This document shows, piece by piece, positions 1 to 7,641 of a stretch of DNA of 39,599 nucleotides (position 1 is the first letter of the stretch; each line of letters begins with the position of its first letter). Made by a program: the position numbers and the translations under genes. Under the pieces are notes generated by a model, which saw only the letters and a list, made by a program, of their open reading frames with translations, searched no databases and was not told the DNA's origin. The DNA is from Myxococcota bacterium (GTDB lineage Bacteria > Myxococcota > XYA12-FULL-58-9 > JASMKV01): the NCBI GenBank assembly GCA_030749035.1, contig JASMKV010000068.1, positions 1 to 39,599 on the forward strand. The letters run 5' to 3'.

Positions 1-1224
1 CACGTAACCAAAATGTTCTCGCAATGTTTCAAGCTTATATTCTTCAAGGCGATGTCCACCCAGAAAGACCCCGCCACAATCAATGTTCTCCAAACGCAAG
101 AGACAGCGTAAAAGCGTTGTTTTTCCACTTCCAACCGTACCAATAAGACCAATCGTTTCTCCAGATTTTACCTTAAACGAAACATTGTTGAGAATTTTTT
201 TCTCTTCGCGAGAAAAACTGACCCCTTCAAAACTTATCTCGGGTGAAATGGTTTTTGTACTGATCGTACCATCTTGGATTTTAGGTTCATGTCCCAGTAT
301 TTCTTCAATGCGCCACATGGCTGCTTTGGAACGTTGCCAAAGTGAAAATATCCAACCTAAGGCAAATGTCGGCCATGCCAATAGCGCCATATACTCGACG
401 ATCGCAACCAAATCTCCCAAAGTAATGCGCCCCTCCAAAACATCGAAAGCCCCCACAAAAACAACCAGCAAGATACCTGCACTGCTTAAAGACCCCGCCA
501 AGCGAAACATTCCTGAGCGAATCAAACTTTGGAAGACACAAATATCGTAATAATTTTGATTGAGCTCTGAAAAAGAATTCTCCCGCTCACCTTCGCGACC
601 AAAGGCTTTGATCACATGCGCGCCTGCAAGACTTTCCTGAACCAGCGTAGATATTTTGCCCATCTCTTGATGCTGTTTACGATGCTCAAAATAAAGTTTT
701 TTACCCAAGAACCGCATCACATAGAGGGCTGGTGGGAAAATAATAAAGCATAAAATCGTCAATTGAATCGAAATATTCCACATCAGCGGCAGTGCCACCG
801 CGTAAGCAATGATGGTATTTGTTATATTTAAAAGCCCCGGTCCCAAGAGCAATCGAACCTGGCCTAAATCATTTGTGGCTCGGCTCATCAGATCGCCACT
901 GGCGTTTTCCTGGTAAAAGCCCGGCTCCAATGAAGTCAAATGCTTATAATAATCACAGCGTAAATCTAATTCGACATCACGTGCTGAATAAAAAATATAA
1001 ATGCGACTGAGTGTCCGAAAAAATGCGCCTGCCAAGGCCAGAAGGATCAAGAGCAAAGCAATATCCCGCAACATCCCAAAAGCATCGCCTTCCTTCATAC
1101 CATCGATAGCAAAACGAAAAAGTTGCGGAATCGCCATTGTGGTGGCGTTGGTCAAAACCAACATAAAAATGCCCCAAAGCCATTTGAAGCGGTAGGCATA
1201 GGCATATTTCCATAAACGCCCCAT
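1..1224 (-). CDS. ABC transporter, fused permease/ATPase (3' end cut by window edge)
   Basis: The minus frame from an ATG at 1224 stays open to base 1 (408 codons), so the C-terminus lies outside the window. Residues about 1-290 form an ABC exporter transmembrane domain with several hydrophobic segments and the usual coupling sequences (LMSRATNDL, QESLAGAHVIKAFGRE). The nucleotide-binding domain follows, with Walker A LIGTVGSGKTT near residue 365 and the start of the Q-loop region (LREHFGYV) at the edge. The signature motif, Walker B and H-loop are missing only because of the cut. The type is MdlB/LmrA/MsbA-like, exporting lipid, peptide or drug as a homo- or heterodimer; the substrate cannot be told. 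The ATG lies directly against the stop codon of mutH, so the two are probably cotranscribed. Confidence 0.93.
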   Translation of the reverse strand, partial: MGRLWKYAYAYRFKWLWGIFMLVLTNATTMAIPQLFRFAIDGMKEGDAFGMLRDIALLLILLALAGAFFRTLSRIYIFYSARDVELDLRCDYYKHLTSLEPGFYQENASGDLMSRATNDLGQVRLLLGPGLLNITNTIIAYAVALPLMWNISIQLTILCFIIFPPALYVMRFLGKKLYFEHRKQHQEMGKISTLVQESLAGAHVIKAFGREGERENSFSELNQNYYDICVFQSLIRSGMFRLAGSLSSAGILLVVFVGAFDVLEGRITLGDLVAIVEYMALLAWPTFALGWIFSLWQRSKAAMWRIEEILGHEPKIQDGTISTKTISPEISFEGVSFSREEKKILNNVSFKVKSGETIGLIGTVGSGKTTLLRCLLRLENIDCGGVFLGGHRLEEYKLETLREHFGYV

Positions 1225-1929
1225 TTATTTTAATGACTCCAAAAGAATTTGCTCTGTACACGAAGCCCGCAAATAAAAACCCAGTGGCAACACCTGCTTT
1301 GGACCATCCTGACCTAAACCTTTTGTGCGTACCGCGCTGTGGGCAGCTTTGGGACGGACCTGCAAATAGGTCCCCATGTGTGCACTTAATTCATCACTCA
1401 TACCTGCGCCAATAAAGCCCATTAATAGGTTCCAATCCTGCTCAAGTACAGAAATCATTTTCTCACTTGGCGACCAAAGCAGTGCACGACCAAAACAACG
1501 CGCTTTTAGATCGGCAGATTTCGCCGATTCCACGGGCAACCAAAGAACTTTTTTCAATTTGTTGTGTAACCTGGACGTCTCCCAGGTTTCTCTATCCGCA
1601 TGGGCCATATCGATGGCACAGCAAAAAGTCGATTCTGAAGGGCGACCATCCGCATTTAAAGGTAAGGTTTTTAACTCTACCCCCAAATCAACAAAGTCCG
1701 GTTTTTCCCCAGCTTTAGGATCTGCGCCCAGAGCGCATTCAGCAACCAAGCCGACATAGCCTTTGCCGTATTTATTATCTTTGGGCAGCTCAATGCCTAA
1801 TCGATCTGCGACATCGCCAACACGGTTGCCACACAGAGCTTCGGCCCGTAAGCCCAGCTCAGCAATCGTCTTTGGGGCCGGCTGTCGGCTGCTTGAAGAT
1901 GTTTTTTTCAATTGAGTATACCTCTGCAT
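1225..1929 (-). CDS. mutH: DNA mismatch repair endonuclease MutH
   Basis: 234 aa, close to the E. coli MutH length (229). MutH is the methyl-directed nickase that cuts the unmethylated strand at hemimethylated GATC after activation by MutS/MutL. The family signatures are visible: acidic residue in LVAECALGA (E64), PDF (D78), and the LGVELKT motif (E85, K87), which together form the D-x(n)-E-x-K nuclease centre. Also present are TWETSRLHNKLKKVLW, LLWSP, YLQVRPKAA and a C-terminal PLGFYL matching the E. coli recognition region. The N-terminal 20 residues are extra and Ser/Gln-rich. Sau3AI-type restriction nucleases share the fold but are usually about twice as long, so MutH is preferred. No mutS, mutL or dam gene is in the window. 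The gene is divergent from def and its stop abuts the ABC transporter start. The ribosome-binding site is weak. Confidence 0.9.
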   Translation of the reverse strand: MQRYTQLKKTSSSSRQPAPKTIAELGLRAEALCGNRVGDVADRLGIELPKDNKYGKGYVGLVAECALGADPKAGEKPDFVDLGVELKTLPLNADGRPSESTFCCAIDMAHADRETWETSRLHNKLKKVLWLPVESAKSADLKARCFGRALLWSPSEKMISVLEQDWNLLMGFIGAGMSDELSAHMGTYLQVRPKAAHSAVRTKGLGQDGPKQVLPLGFYLRASCTEQILLESLK

Positions 1930-1970
1930 TTAGGGCAGACTCTCATTACATAAATATTGGAGTCTTGGCT

Positions 1971-2546
1971 ATGGCAATTAAAGAAATAGCGCTTATTGGC
2001 GAACCGATTTTACGCAAAAAAAGTCGCTTACTTGATCCAGAAGAGATCCATCATGCCGAAACTCAAGAATGCATCAATGATATGATTGAAACGATGCATC
2101 GTGCACATGGAGCTGGAATTGCCGCCAATCAGATATTTTCTCCGCGACGTATATGCGTCATCGAAGTGAATAATAACCCGCGCTACCCTTATAAACCAAA
2201 CATACCGCTGACTGTCTTAATTAATCCGCAAATAACTTTGATCGGCTCAGAAACATTTGAAAACTACGAGGGCTGTCTAAGTGTGCCGAATTTGCGCGGC
2301 CGTGTCACACGCCATTGCGAAATAAAAATAGAGGCCTTTGATCGAGCCGGCCACAAAATTGAAAACGTGATTAAAGGAATTACCGCCGGTACCTATCAAC
2401 ATGAAATTGACCACCTTGACGGTAAACTCTTTGTCGATCGCGTTAAAGACCCAACAAGCCTGTGCACCTGGGAAGCATTTAAAAAATATAATGAAGAAGA
2501 TGTTGAAAAAGAAGTCAAAACAATTGTCCAACGCTGGGGAGAATAG
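1971..2546 (+). CDS. def: peptide deformylase
   Basis: 191 aa. It removes the N-formyl group from nascent proteins at the ribosome, using a metal (usually Fe2+). All three family motifs are present: GAGIAANQ (motif I, around residue 47), EGCLS (metal Cys102) and QHEIDH (His144, His148 and catalytic Glu145). The frame is open upstream to 1872, but that would overlap the divergent mutH. The ATG at 1971 has a GGAG eight bases upstream and gives the family-typical start MAIKEIALIGEPILR. The stop is three bases before moeA, so the two are likely cotranscribed. The insertion NNNPRYPYKPNIPL before the EGCLS motif is a type seen in some deformylase subfamilies. Confidence 0.95.
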   Translation: MAIKEIALIGEPILRKKSRLLDPEEIHHAETQECINDMIETMHRAHGAGIAANQIFSPRRICVIEVNNNPRYPYKPNIPLTVLINPQITLIGSETFENYEGCLSVPNLRGRVTRHCEIKIEAFDRAGHKIENVIKGITAGTYQHEIDHLDGKLFVDRVKDPTSLCTWEAFKKYNEEDVEKEVKTIVQRWGE

Positions 2547-2549
2547 AAA

Positions 2550-3758
2550 ATGATATCCATCGAAGAAGCACAACATCAAATTATAAACACATTAGAACCC
2601 TTGGATGAGCAAACTGTCAATATATCAGCTGCCCTGCATCGGGTATGCACAGAAAATATCTATGCAAGAGAGAACTCGCCCCTATTTGATAACAGTGCCA
2701 TGGACGGATACGCCTTAAAAGCCGAAGATACCCTAAACGCGAATCAAACAAACCCTATAACCTTGGAAGTCCTTGATAAAATACCTGCTGGCAGCCCCAC
2801 AACACATCGACTTACAAACAACCAATCTTGTCGTATTTTTACCGGTGCACCGATGCCACAAGGGGCCGACGCGGTGATTATGCAAGAAAACACCGAAGCC
2901 AAAGAAAAATCAGTAGAAATATATCGGCCAATGCGTTCAAAGGAAAATGTTCGCTTTGCTGGAGAAGATATTTGCGCGCAAGATTTGCTCTATCAAAAAG
3001 GAGATATTCTCGATGCTGGAGCGATTGGTCTTTTAGCCGCGCAGGGGATTGCACAAGTCAAAGTCTCACAACGTCCAAAAATTGCCGTTGTACCCACCGG
3101 TGATGAGATTGTGGAGTTAGGACAGAACCTTCAACCAGGACAAATTCGAAATTCAAATGCCTACATGCTTGCTGCACAAGTTGAGCAAGCTGGCGCACAG
3201 AATGTGAAAAGCCCTATTGCCTACGACACACTCGAAGCACTGCGGCATGCACTTACCCAAAGTGCAAAAAATGCCGATCTGATCATCACCTGTGGTGGCG
3301 TTTCCGTTGGCGAATTCGATCTGGTTCGTAAAATTATCGAAGAAGAGGGTTCTTTAAACTTTTGGCGAGTCGCAGTGAAGCCGGGAAAACCCTTACTTTT
3401 TGGCCATTTCAACAACACCCCACTGATTGGTTTACCGGGTAACCCGGTATCGGCCTTCGTTTGTTTTGAGCTCTTTGTCCGCTTAGCCATTAAAAAATTA
3501 CAAGGCGCCAAACCCACAAAACACGATTTTGAAATGGCCATACTCAACAAAAACGTTAAACCAAATAAGAAACGCACAGAATTTTTGCGCGGCAAGTGTT
3601 TTTCAAAAGATAAAAGTAGGCTTGTAGAGCCTCATTCCAAGCGGGGCAGCGGTCACTTAAGCTCTATCACACATATCAATACACTCATTGAAATTCCGCC
3701 AGGTGAAAAAGAAATACAAGCTGGTACCTATGTAAAAATTTTATCTCTTAAGAATTAA
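2550..3758 (+). CDS. moeA: molybdopterin molybdenumtransferase MoeA
   Basis: 402 aa, a typical MoeA length. It inserts molybdate into adenylylated molybdopterin to give active molybdenum cofactor in the cytosol. Visible features are the N-terminal MoeA_N region with PLFDNSAMDGYA, the central MoCF-binding domain with VVPTGDEIV, TCGGVSVGEFDLV and GLPGNPVSAFVCFELF, and a C-terminal beta-barrel (MoeA_C) from about residue 325. It lies three bases downstream of def. The presence of both moeA and selC in this genome segment fits a genome using molybdo/seleno-enzymes such as formate dehydrogenase, but none is encoded here. A 14-base repeat element begins within its stop codon. Confidence 0.96.
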   Translation: MISIEEAQHQIINTLEPLDEQTVNISAALHRVCTENIYARENSPLFDNSAMDGYALKAEDTLNANQTNPITLEVLDKIPAGSPTTHRLTNNQSCRIFTGAPMPQGADAVIMQENTEAKEKSVEIYRPMRSKENVRFAGEDICAQDLLYQKGDILDAGAIGLLAAQGIAQVKVSQRPKIAVVPTGDEIVELGQNLQPGQIRNSNAYMLAAQVEQAGAQNVKSPIAYDTLEALRHALTQSAKNADLIITCGGVSVGEFDLVRKIIEEEGSLNFWRVAVKPGKPLLFGHFNNTPLIGLPGNPVSAFVCFELFVRLAIKKLQGAKPTKHDFEMAILNKNVKPNKKRTEFLRGKCFSKDKSRLVEPHSKRGSGHLSSITHINTLIEIPPGEKEIQAGTYVKILSLKN

Positions 3759-3905
3759 AACGTACTTTTTTATAAAATTAAAAATTCAATTTTCTTATCT
3801 TCTTTTTAAAGAATCGCTGAAAACCGCTATTTTATAGGCTCTTTTTCTTGTTTTAACAAAACGTACTTTTTAGTTTTCAGAGATCGCTATAAACCCCTAT
3901 TTTAT
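3757..3905 (+). repeat. paired direct-repeat elements upstream of hup
   Basis: Two elements each occur twice in the same orientation. Element A, aaaacgtacttttt, is at 3757-3770 and 3858-3871 (perfect, 14 bases). Element B, 23 bases beginning atcgct and ending ctattttat, is at 3813-3835 and 3883-3905 with three differences. The A-to-B spacing differs (42 versus 11 bases between elements), so this is not a simple tandem duplication. The second B copy ends ten bases before the -35 hexamer of the hup promoter. The arrangement suggests binding sites for a regulator or nucleoid protein, or an upstream A/T-rich activator region. Confidence 0.7.
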
Positions 3906-3915
3906 GCACTTTAAC

Positions 3916-3944
3916 TTGACCCGGTCTCTGAGAGCCAATAATAA
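3916..3944 (+). promoter_or_regulatory. sigma-70-type promoter of hup
   Basis: A -35 of TTGACC (3916-3921) and a -10 of TAATAA (3939-3944) are separated by exactly 17 bases. The expected transcription start is near 3951, giving a leader of about 95 bases before the HU start codon. Confidence 0.7.
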
Positions 3945-3956
3945 TCCGCATCAAAC

Positions 3957-4039
3957 GCGGTTGCAAAGGATAAGTATTAACTCTTCATCCAGCGATCAGG
4001 GTGGTCCTGTTTTCGTTTTAGCAACCGCAATTTAAGGAG
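3957..4039 (+). promoter_or_regulatory. foldable 5' leader of hup mRNA with strong ribosome-binding site
   Basis: GCGGTTGC (3957-3964) is the exact complement of GCAACCGC (4021-4028), forming a long-range 8-bp stem that encloses 56 bases. Within it CAGG (3997-4000) pairs with CCTG (4006-4009) around a 5-base loop. The stem ends just before AAGGAG (4034-4039), which sits eight bases from the ATG. The structure would leave the ribosome-binding site free, so mRNA stabilisation is as plausible as control. No known riboswitch family was recognised. Confidence 0.45.
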
Positions 4040-4046
4040 AAAAGAA

Positions 4047-4325
4047 ATGACTAAAGCAGAACTTATCGAGCGTATCCATGGCAACATGAAAAATGCTGAC
4101 CTCACCAAGAAGCTTACTGGTGAATTGGTTGACGCTGTTTTCACTAACCTTTCCTGGGCCATCAAGAAAGAAAAGCGATTTTCTTACCCCGGTTTTGGTA
4201 CATTCACCGTACGTAATCGTAAAGCTCGTAAAGGTCGTAACCCTCAAACTGGCGAACTCATCAAGATTAAAGCTTCTAAGAGCGTAGGTTTCCGCGCTGC
4301 TAAAGCTCTTAAAGACGTTCTTTAG
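4047..4325 (+). CDS. hup: HU family DNA-binding protein
   Basis: 92 aa, the normal size for HU. It is a nucleoid protein that binds and bends DNA as a dimer. The sequence runs through the helical dimerisation half (MTKAELIERIHGNM...) into the beta-arm with the family signature GFGTFTVRNRKARKGRNPQTGE and the C-terminal helix. The proline in the arm (RNPQTG) that intercalates into DNA is conserved. It stands alone with its own promoter, a long leader, AAGGAG at good spacing and a strong terminator, consistent with high, independent expression. The codons are more uniform than in neighbouring genes, as expected for an abundant protein. Confidence 0.96.
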   Translation: MTKAELIERIHGNMKNADLTKKLTGELVDAVFTNLSWAIKKEKRFSYPGFGTFTVRNRKARKGRNPQTGELIKIKASKSVGFRAAKALKDVL

Positions 4326-4366
4326 TTTGAGCATCTAAGTTTAACTTAGAACAATAGGATATTCAA

Positions 4367-4405
4367 AAACGCTGCTCTGGTTATGCCAAAGCAGCGTTTT
4401 TTTTT
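4367..4405 (+). terminator. rho-independent terminator of hup
   Basis: Left arm 4367-4380 and right arm 4386-4399 pair over 14 positions with one mismatch around loop TTATG, followed by an uninterrupted T-run to 4405. A smaller interrupted palindrome, CTAAGTT-T-AACTTAG, lies upstream at 4335-4349. Confidence 0.92.
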
Positions 4406-4423
4406 ATCTGAGATTTGACCGAG

Positions 4424-6250
4424 TTATAAATTAACAACAAGCTTAAGTGCTGAACCGCGTGTATGGAATTTTTTAATCTCTGCAGAAACGCTTTTCTCAC
4501 GCGATTTGCCACTTCTGTCGACACCGACAATCTTAATTTTATGCTTACCAACAATATACTTGTGAAAAAGTAAAGGTGAGTACCCTACTTCTTTACCATT
4601 GATAAAAATCTTTGCATTCCTTGCCCCGTTGGCTTTGATAGAAATAAAACCATAAACTTTAGGAGGGGGCGGAGGAGCCGGAGACTCGGGCGCCTTTACT
4701 TTTTTGGCTTTTTCAACTTTGACCGATTCCTGAACGGCAACCTTTACCTCCCTGGACGGTCCTGCTTTTTTCTTTGTTGGGGGCCTTTTACGCGCTTTTA
4801 CCTTTGGTGTCACAGGCACAACATCTTCTTTGGGCTCCTCTGCTTTAGGTTTTGTCGCAGTAACCTCAACCTTTTTAACCACCGTTTGCGCAGGAGGGCT
4901 TACATTGGTTTGAGCACGCCAAAATTGTTTCGCATAATAGCCTCCCAAAACAGCCAGCGGGATGGCCAAGAGCATCAAGACAAATGGAATTCTTGATGTG
5001 CGGCCACCAGTTTGTTTTGTCGTGCTCACTTGTGTTTCTGTAAAATCTTCGCGCTTATTGGTGTTCAGCGTTTGAAAGTCCAGTGCCGTCGGGTTGTATT
5101 CTGAAGAACGATCGACCTTCGTTGAAAAGGCTTCGCCCAGAGATTCAAAATTATCTCTTGCCTCGGCCTGATGCGCATCGGCGTTTAAACGTACTGTTGA
5201 ATTAAAAACTTCGGTAGATGCCTCGGGCCCCTCTCCGCCTATCGAGGCCACGCAATCCAACTGGTTAATCTGCATGTATCTCGCCATTTGTTCGCGCAAA
5301 AATTCAATTTCAGAGCTGTAGAGTTCATACATAAATGCTTTGGCCTGCTTGGCGCCGTAGATTCGATTTTCACTGATCAACAAGGGCGTCAGTTTTTCTG
5401 CAAATTCTGACGCATAAGCGTAGCGGTCATCGGGATCTTTCGCCAAGCACATATTCGCAATCTCGCCAAGCCCCTCTGGCGCACCTTCAAGTTCGACACG
5501 CATATCAGGAACTTCCGCGTCCCTGGCCTTCATAAGGATAGAAAGTTCACTCTCCCCTGTATACAGACGTTTGCCCGTATAAAGTTCGTAAATAAGAGCG
5601 CCCAGTGCAAAAACATCCACCCGATGGTCAATTTTTCTGTCCGAAAGCTGCTCTGGTGCCATGTAGGAAAATTTTCCCTTTACAACCCCCGCCTGAGTCT
5701 CTGAGGCACGAGCCTCACTTTCGGCTTTAGCGATACCAAAATCCACAACTTTAACTTCACCGTCATAAGAGACCAAAATATTTTGTGGGCTCACATCTCT
5801 ATGCACCAAATTTAAATGTTTTCCATCAACATCCACAAAGCGATGCGCATAATCCAAGCCCTCACCGGCTTTAGCCAAAATATAAGCAATAAGTTGTGTC
5901 GGAATTTTAAGATTCTTTTTTGCCGCTGTTTTCATAATGTGGCGCAAATCACGCCCATTCACGAGTTCCATGGCAATATAGAGGCGCTCGGTTAAACGCC
6001 CTAATTCATAAATCTGTACAATATTCGAATGACTTAATTTAGACGCAAGCTTGGCTTCATCAATAAACATCTTAATGAAGTCTTCATCCTCAACCAAATT
6101 AGGCAACATGCATTTTATGGCTAAAAGCCTCTGAAATTCCGCGACGCCTGAAATTTTGGCGCGGTAAACTTCTGCCATTCCGCCCGAAGCCACCCGATCG
6201 AGAAGAATGTACTTACCAAAATGGGACGGAAATCGTGTATTCGAAGACAT
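4424..6250 (-). CDS. membrane Ser/Thr protein kinase with C-terminal PEGA-like domain
   Basis: 608 aa. Residues about 12-290 are a Hanks-type kinase: glycine loop ASGGMAEVY, ATP lysine K46 in LAIK, catalytic loop VHRDVSPQN (D152), DFG at 170-172, activation segment ending APE (198-200), and DVFALGALIYEL. All catalytic residues are intact, so it should be active. A linker of about 130 residues follows, then one membrane segment (about 421-440), a Lys/Pro-rich stretch with PAPPPPP, and a terminal PEGA-like beta domain (KIFINGKEVGYSPL) that would be extracytoplasmic. This architecture is common in Myxococcota. The gene is single, convergent with hup and divergent from selC. The FHA protein encoded at 10005 is a conceivable phospho-Thr reader, but that link is inference. 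Confidence 0.93.
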   Translation of the reverse strand: MSSNTRFPSHFGKYILLDRVASGGMAEVYRAKISGVAEFQRLLAIKCMLPNLVEDEDFIKMFIDEAKLASKLSHSNIVQIYELGRLTERLYIAMELVNGRDLRHIMKTAAKKNLKIPTQLIAYILAKAGEGLDYAHRFVDVDGKHLNLVHRDVSPQNILVSYDGEVKVVDFGIAKAESEARASETQAGVVKGKFSYMAPEQLSDRKIDHRVDVFALGALIYELYTGKRLYTGESELSILMKARDAEVPDMRVELEGAPEGLGEIANMCLAKDPDDRYAYASEFAEKLTPLLISENRIYGAKQAKAFMYELYSSEIEFLREQMARYMQINQLDCVASIGGEGPEASTEVFNSTVRLNADAHQAEARDNFESLGEAFSTKVDRSSEYNPTALDFQTLNTNKREDFTETQVSTTKQTGGRTSRIPFVLMLLAIPLAVLGGYYAKQFWRAQTNVSPPAQTVVKKVEVTATKPKAEEPKEDVVPVTPKVKARKRPPTKKKAGPSREVKVAVQESVKVEKAKKVKAPESPAPPPPPKVYGFISIKANGARNAKIFINGKEVGYSPLLFHKYIVGKHKIKIVGVDRSGKSREKSVSAEIKKFHTRGSALKLVVNL

Positions 6251-6283
6251 ATTACTTTCTAATTCTGGTGTTCAATACATAAA

Positions 6284-6312
6284 CCTATACACGGCTCTTT
6301 CATCGAGCTCAA
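6284..6312 (-). promoter_or_regulatory. probable promoter of the Ser/Thr kinase gene
   Basis: Read on the minus strand, TTGAGC (6312-6307) and TATAGG (6289-6284) are separated by 17 bases, about 35 bases upstream of the kinase ATG at 6250. The match is good but not perfect. Confidence 0.45.
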
Positions 6313-6352
6313 GGGTAGTGCATAGCAAGAAAACTATGTTATAGCCAGTCAC

Positions 6353-6451
<99 letters not shown>

Positions 6452-6468
6452 AATATAGGGCTAAAATC

Positions 6469-7641
6469 ATGCAAACTGGACTTACACGACTTCTCCATCA
6501 GCCAAAGACTTGGCTCAAAAATTATCGCGTTGGCCTTATTGCGAATCCTACAACACTAACCCCGAATTTAATGCATGCCGCCGATCTACTTGCCCAACAC
6601 TCTGAAGTTGAGCTGCGTAAATTATTTGGCCCCGAGCATGGTATACGTGGTGACGAACAAGACATGCTCGGTGTCGGTGATGAAGTCGATCAACACACGG
6701 GACTTCCAGTCATTAGTCTCTATGGTAAAACTTTTGATTCTCTTAAACCACAACCTGAACACCTAAACGATATTGATATTCTTATCTTTGACATTCAAGA
6801 TATTGGCACACGATATTATACCTACGCCGCCACAATGGCTCTGGCCATGCAGGCATGTGCACAAGCAGGCATAAAATTTTTGGTCCTCGACCGTCCCAAC
6901 CCTATTGGCGGAATGCAAATTGAAGGCGGCGGTATTGCACAAGGTATGGAAAATTTCTGTGGACTTTATTCTATACCGCAACGGCATGCCATGAGTGTTG
7001 GGGAGCTGGCAAAGCTCTACAACACATATTTTGGAATTGGTTGTGAATTAGAGGTCATCACCTGCGAGGGATGGCAGAGGGAAAATTATTTCGATGCACA
7101 TACCCTACCCTGGGTCATGCCCTCCCCCAACATGCCAACTCTGGAAACGGCCATTGTCTATCCGGGCCTGGGCCTCTTTGAAGGTACGAATATTTCTGAG
7201 GGTAGGGGTACCACAAGACCTTTCGAACTTTTTGGTGCACCATTTATCAACGCCCCAAAACTCAAACGGGAGCTTGAAAACCTTAAATTACCCGGTGTCT
7301 TTTTTCGAACCTGCACCATCATGCCCACATTTCATAAATACCAAAACGAAATATGTGGTGCACTGCAAGTTCACATTCTCGATCGGCAGACATTTCATGC
7401 CTACAATACAGGCTTGGCCCTGCTTGCTACCCTGAGAAAGCTTTACCCTGAGGACTTTAAATGGCGCACAGAAATGTATGAATTTCGTGACGATGTGCCT
7501 GCCATTGATCTTCTCACTGGTTCACCCGACATACGTATCGCCATCGATGCGGGTAAATCCCTCGAAGAGATCTGGCAAATAAGTCAACATTCTCTACAAA
7601 AATATGAGAGCGCCCGCCCCGATGTTTTAATCTACGAATAG
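6469..7641 (+). CDS. DUF1343 / NamZ-family protein, probable exo-beta-N-acetylmuramidase
   Basis: 390 aa, the full length of the family whose founding member, Bacillus subtilis NamZ, releases N-acetylmuramic acid from the non-reducing end of peptidoglycan fragments. Family-typical stretches are RVGLIANPTT near the N-terminus, LFGPEHGIRGDEQ, SLYGKTFDS, FDIQDIGTRYYTY, VLDRPNPIGG, PSPNMPTLETAIVYPG and EGTNISEGRGTTRPFE. No signal peptide or lipobox is seen at the chosen ATG, so a cytoplasmic, recycling role is more likely than secretion. It starts 18 bases after selC and converges on a NahK-like sugar kinase, the last 15 bases overlapping; the pair may handle muropeptide sugars. The family is secure; the exact substrate is inferred. 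Confidence 0.9.
   Translation: MQTGLTRLLHQPKTWLKNYRVGLIANPTTLTPNLMHAADLLAQHSEVELRKLFGPEHGIRGDEQDMLGVGDEVDQHTGLPVISLYGKTFDSLKPQPEHLNDIDILIFDIQDIGTRYYTYAATMALAMQACAQAGIKFLVLDRPNPIGGMQIEGGGIAQGMENFCGLYSIPQRHAMSVGELAKLYNTYFGIGCELEVITCEGWQRENYFDAHTLPWVMPSPNMPTLETAIVYPGLGLFEGTNISEGRGTTRPFELFGAPFINAPKLKRELENLKLPGVFFRTCTIMPTFHKYQNEICGALQVHILDRQTFHAYNTGLALLATLRKLYPEDFKWRTEMYEFRDDVPAIDLLTGSPDIRIAIDAGKSLEEIWQISQHSLQKYESARPDVLIYE

Noticed and set aside
83-550. Plus-strand open frame of 155 codons near the left edge
   Set aside because: It lies opposite the ABC exporter, whose motifs are clear on the minus strand over the same bases; the plus frame has no recognisable domain.
1225-1929. Sau3AI-like restriction endonuclease in place of MutH
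   Set aside because: Length, single domain and detailed match to E. coli MutH blocks fit MutH; no adjacent cytosine methylase exists.
1872-1970. N-terminal extension of def
   Set aside because: It would overlap divergent mutH and adds residues not seen in deformylases; the ATG at 1971 has a better ribosome-binding site.
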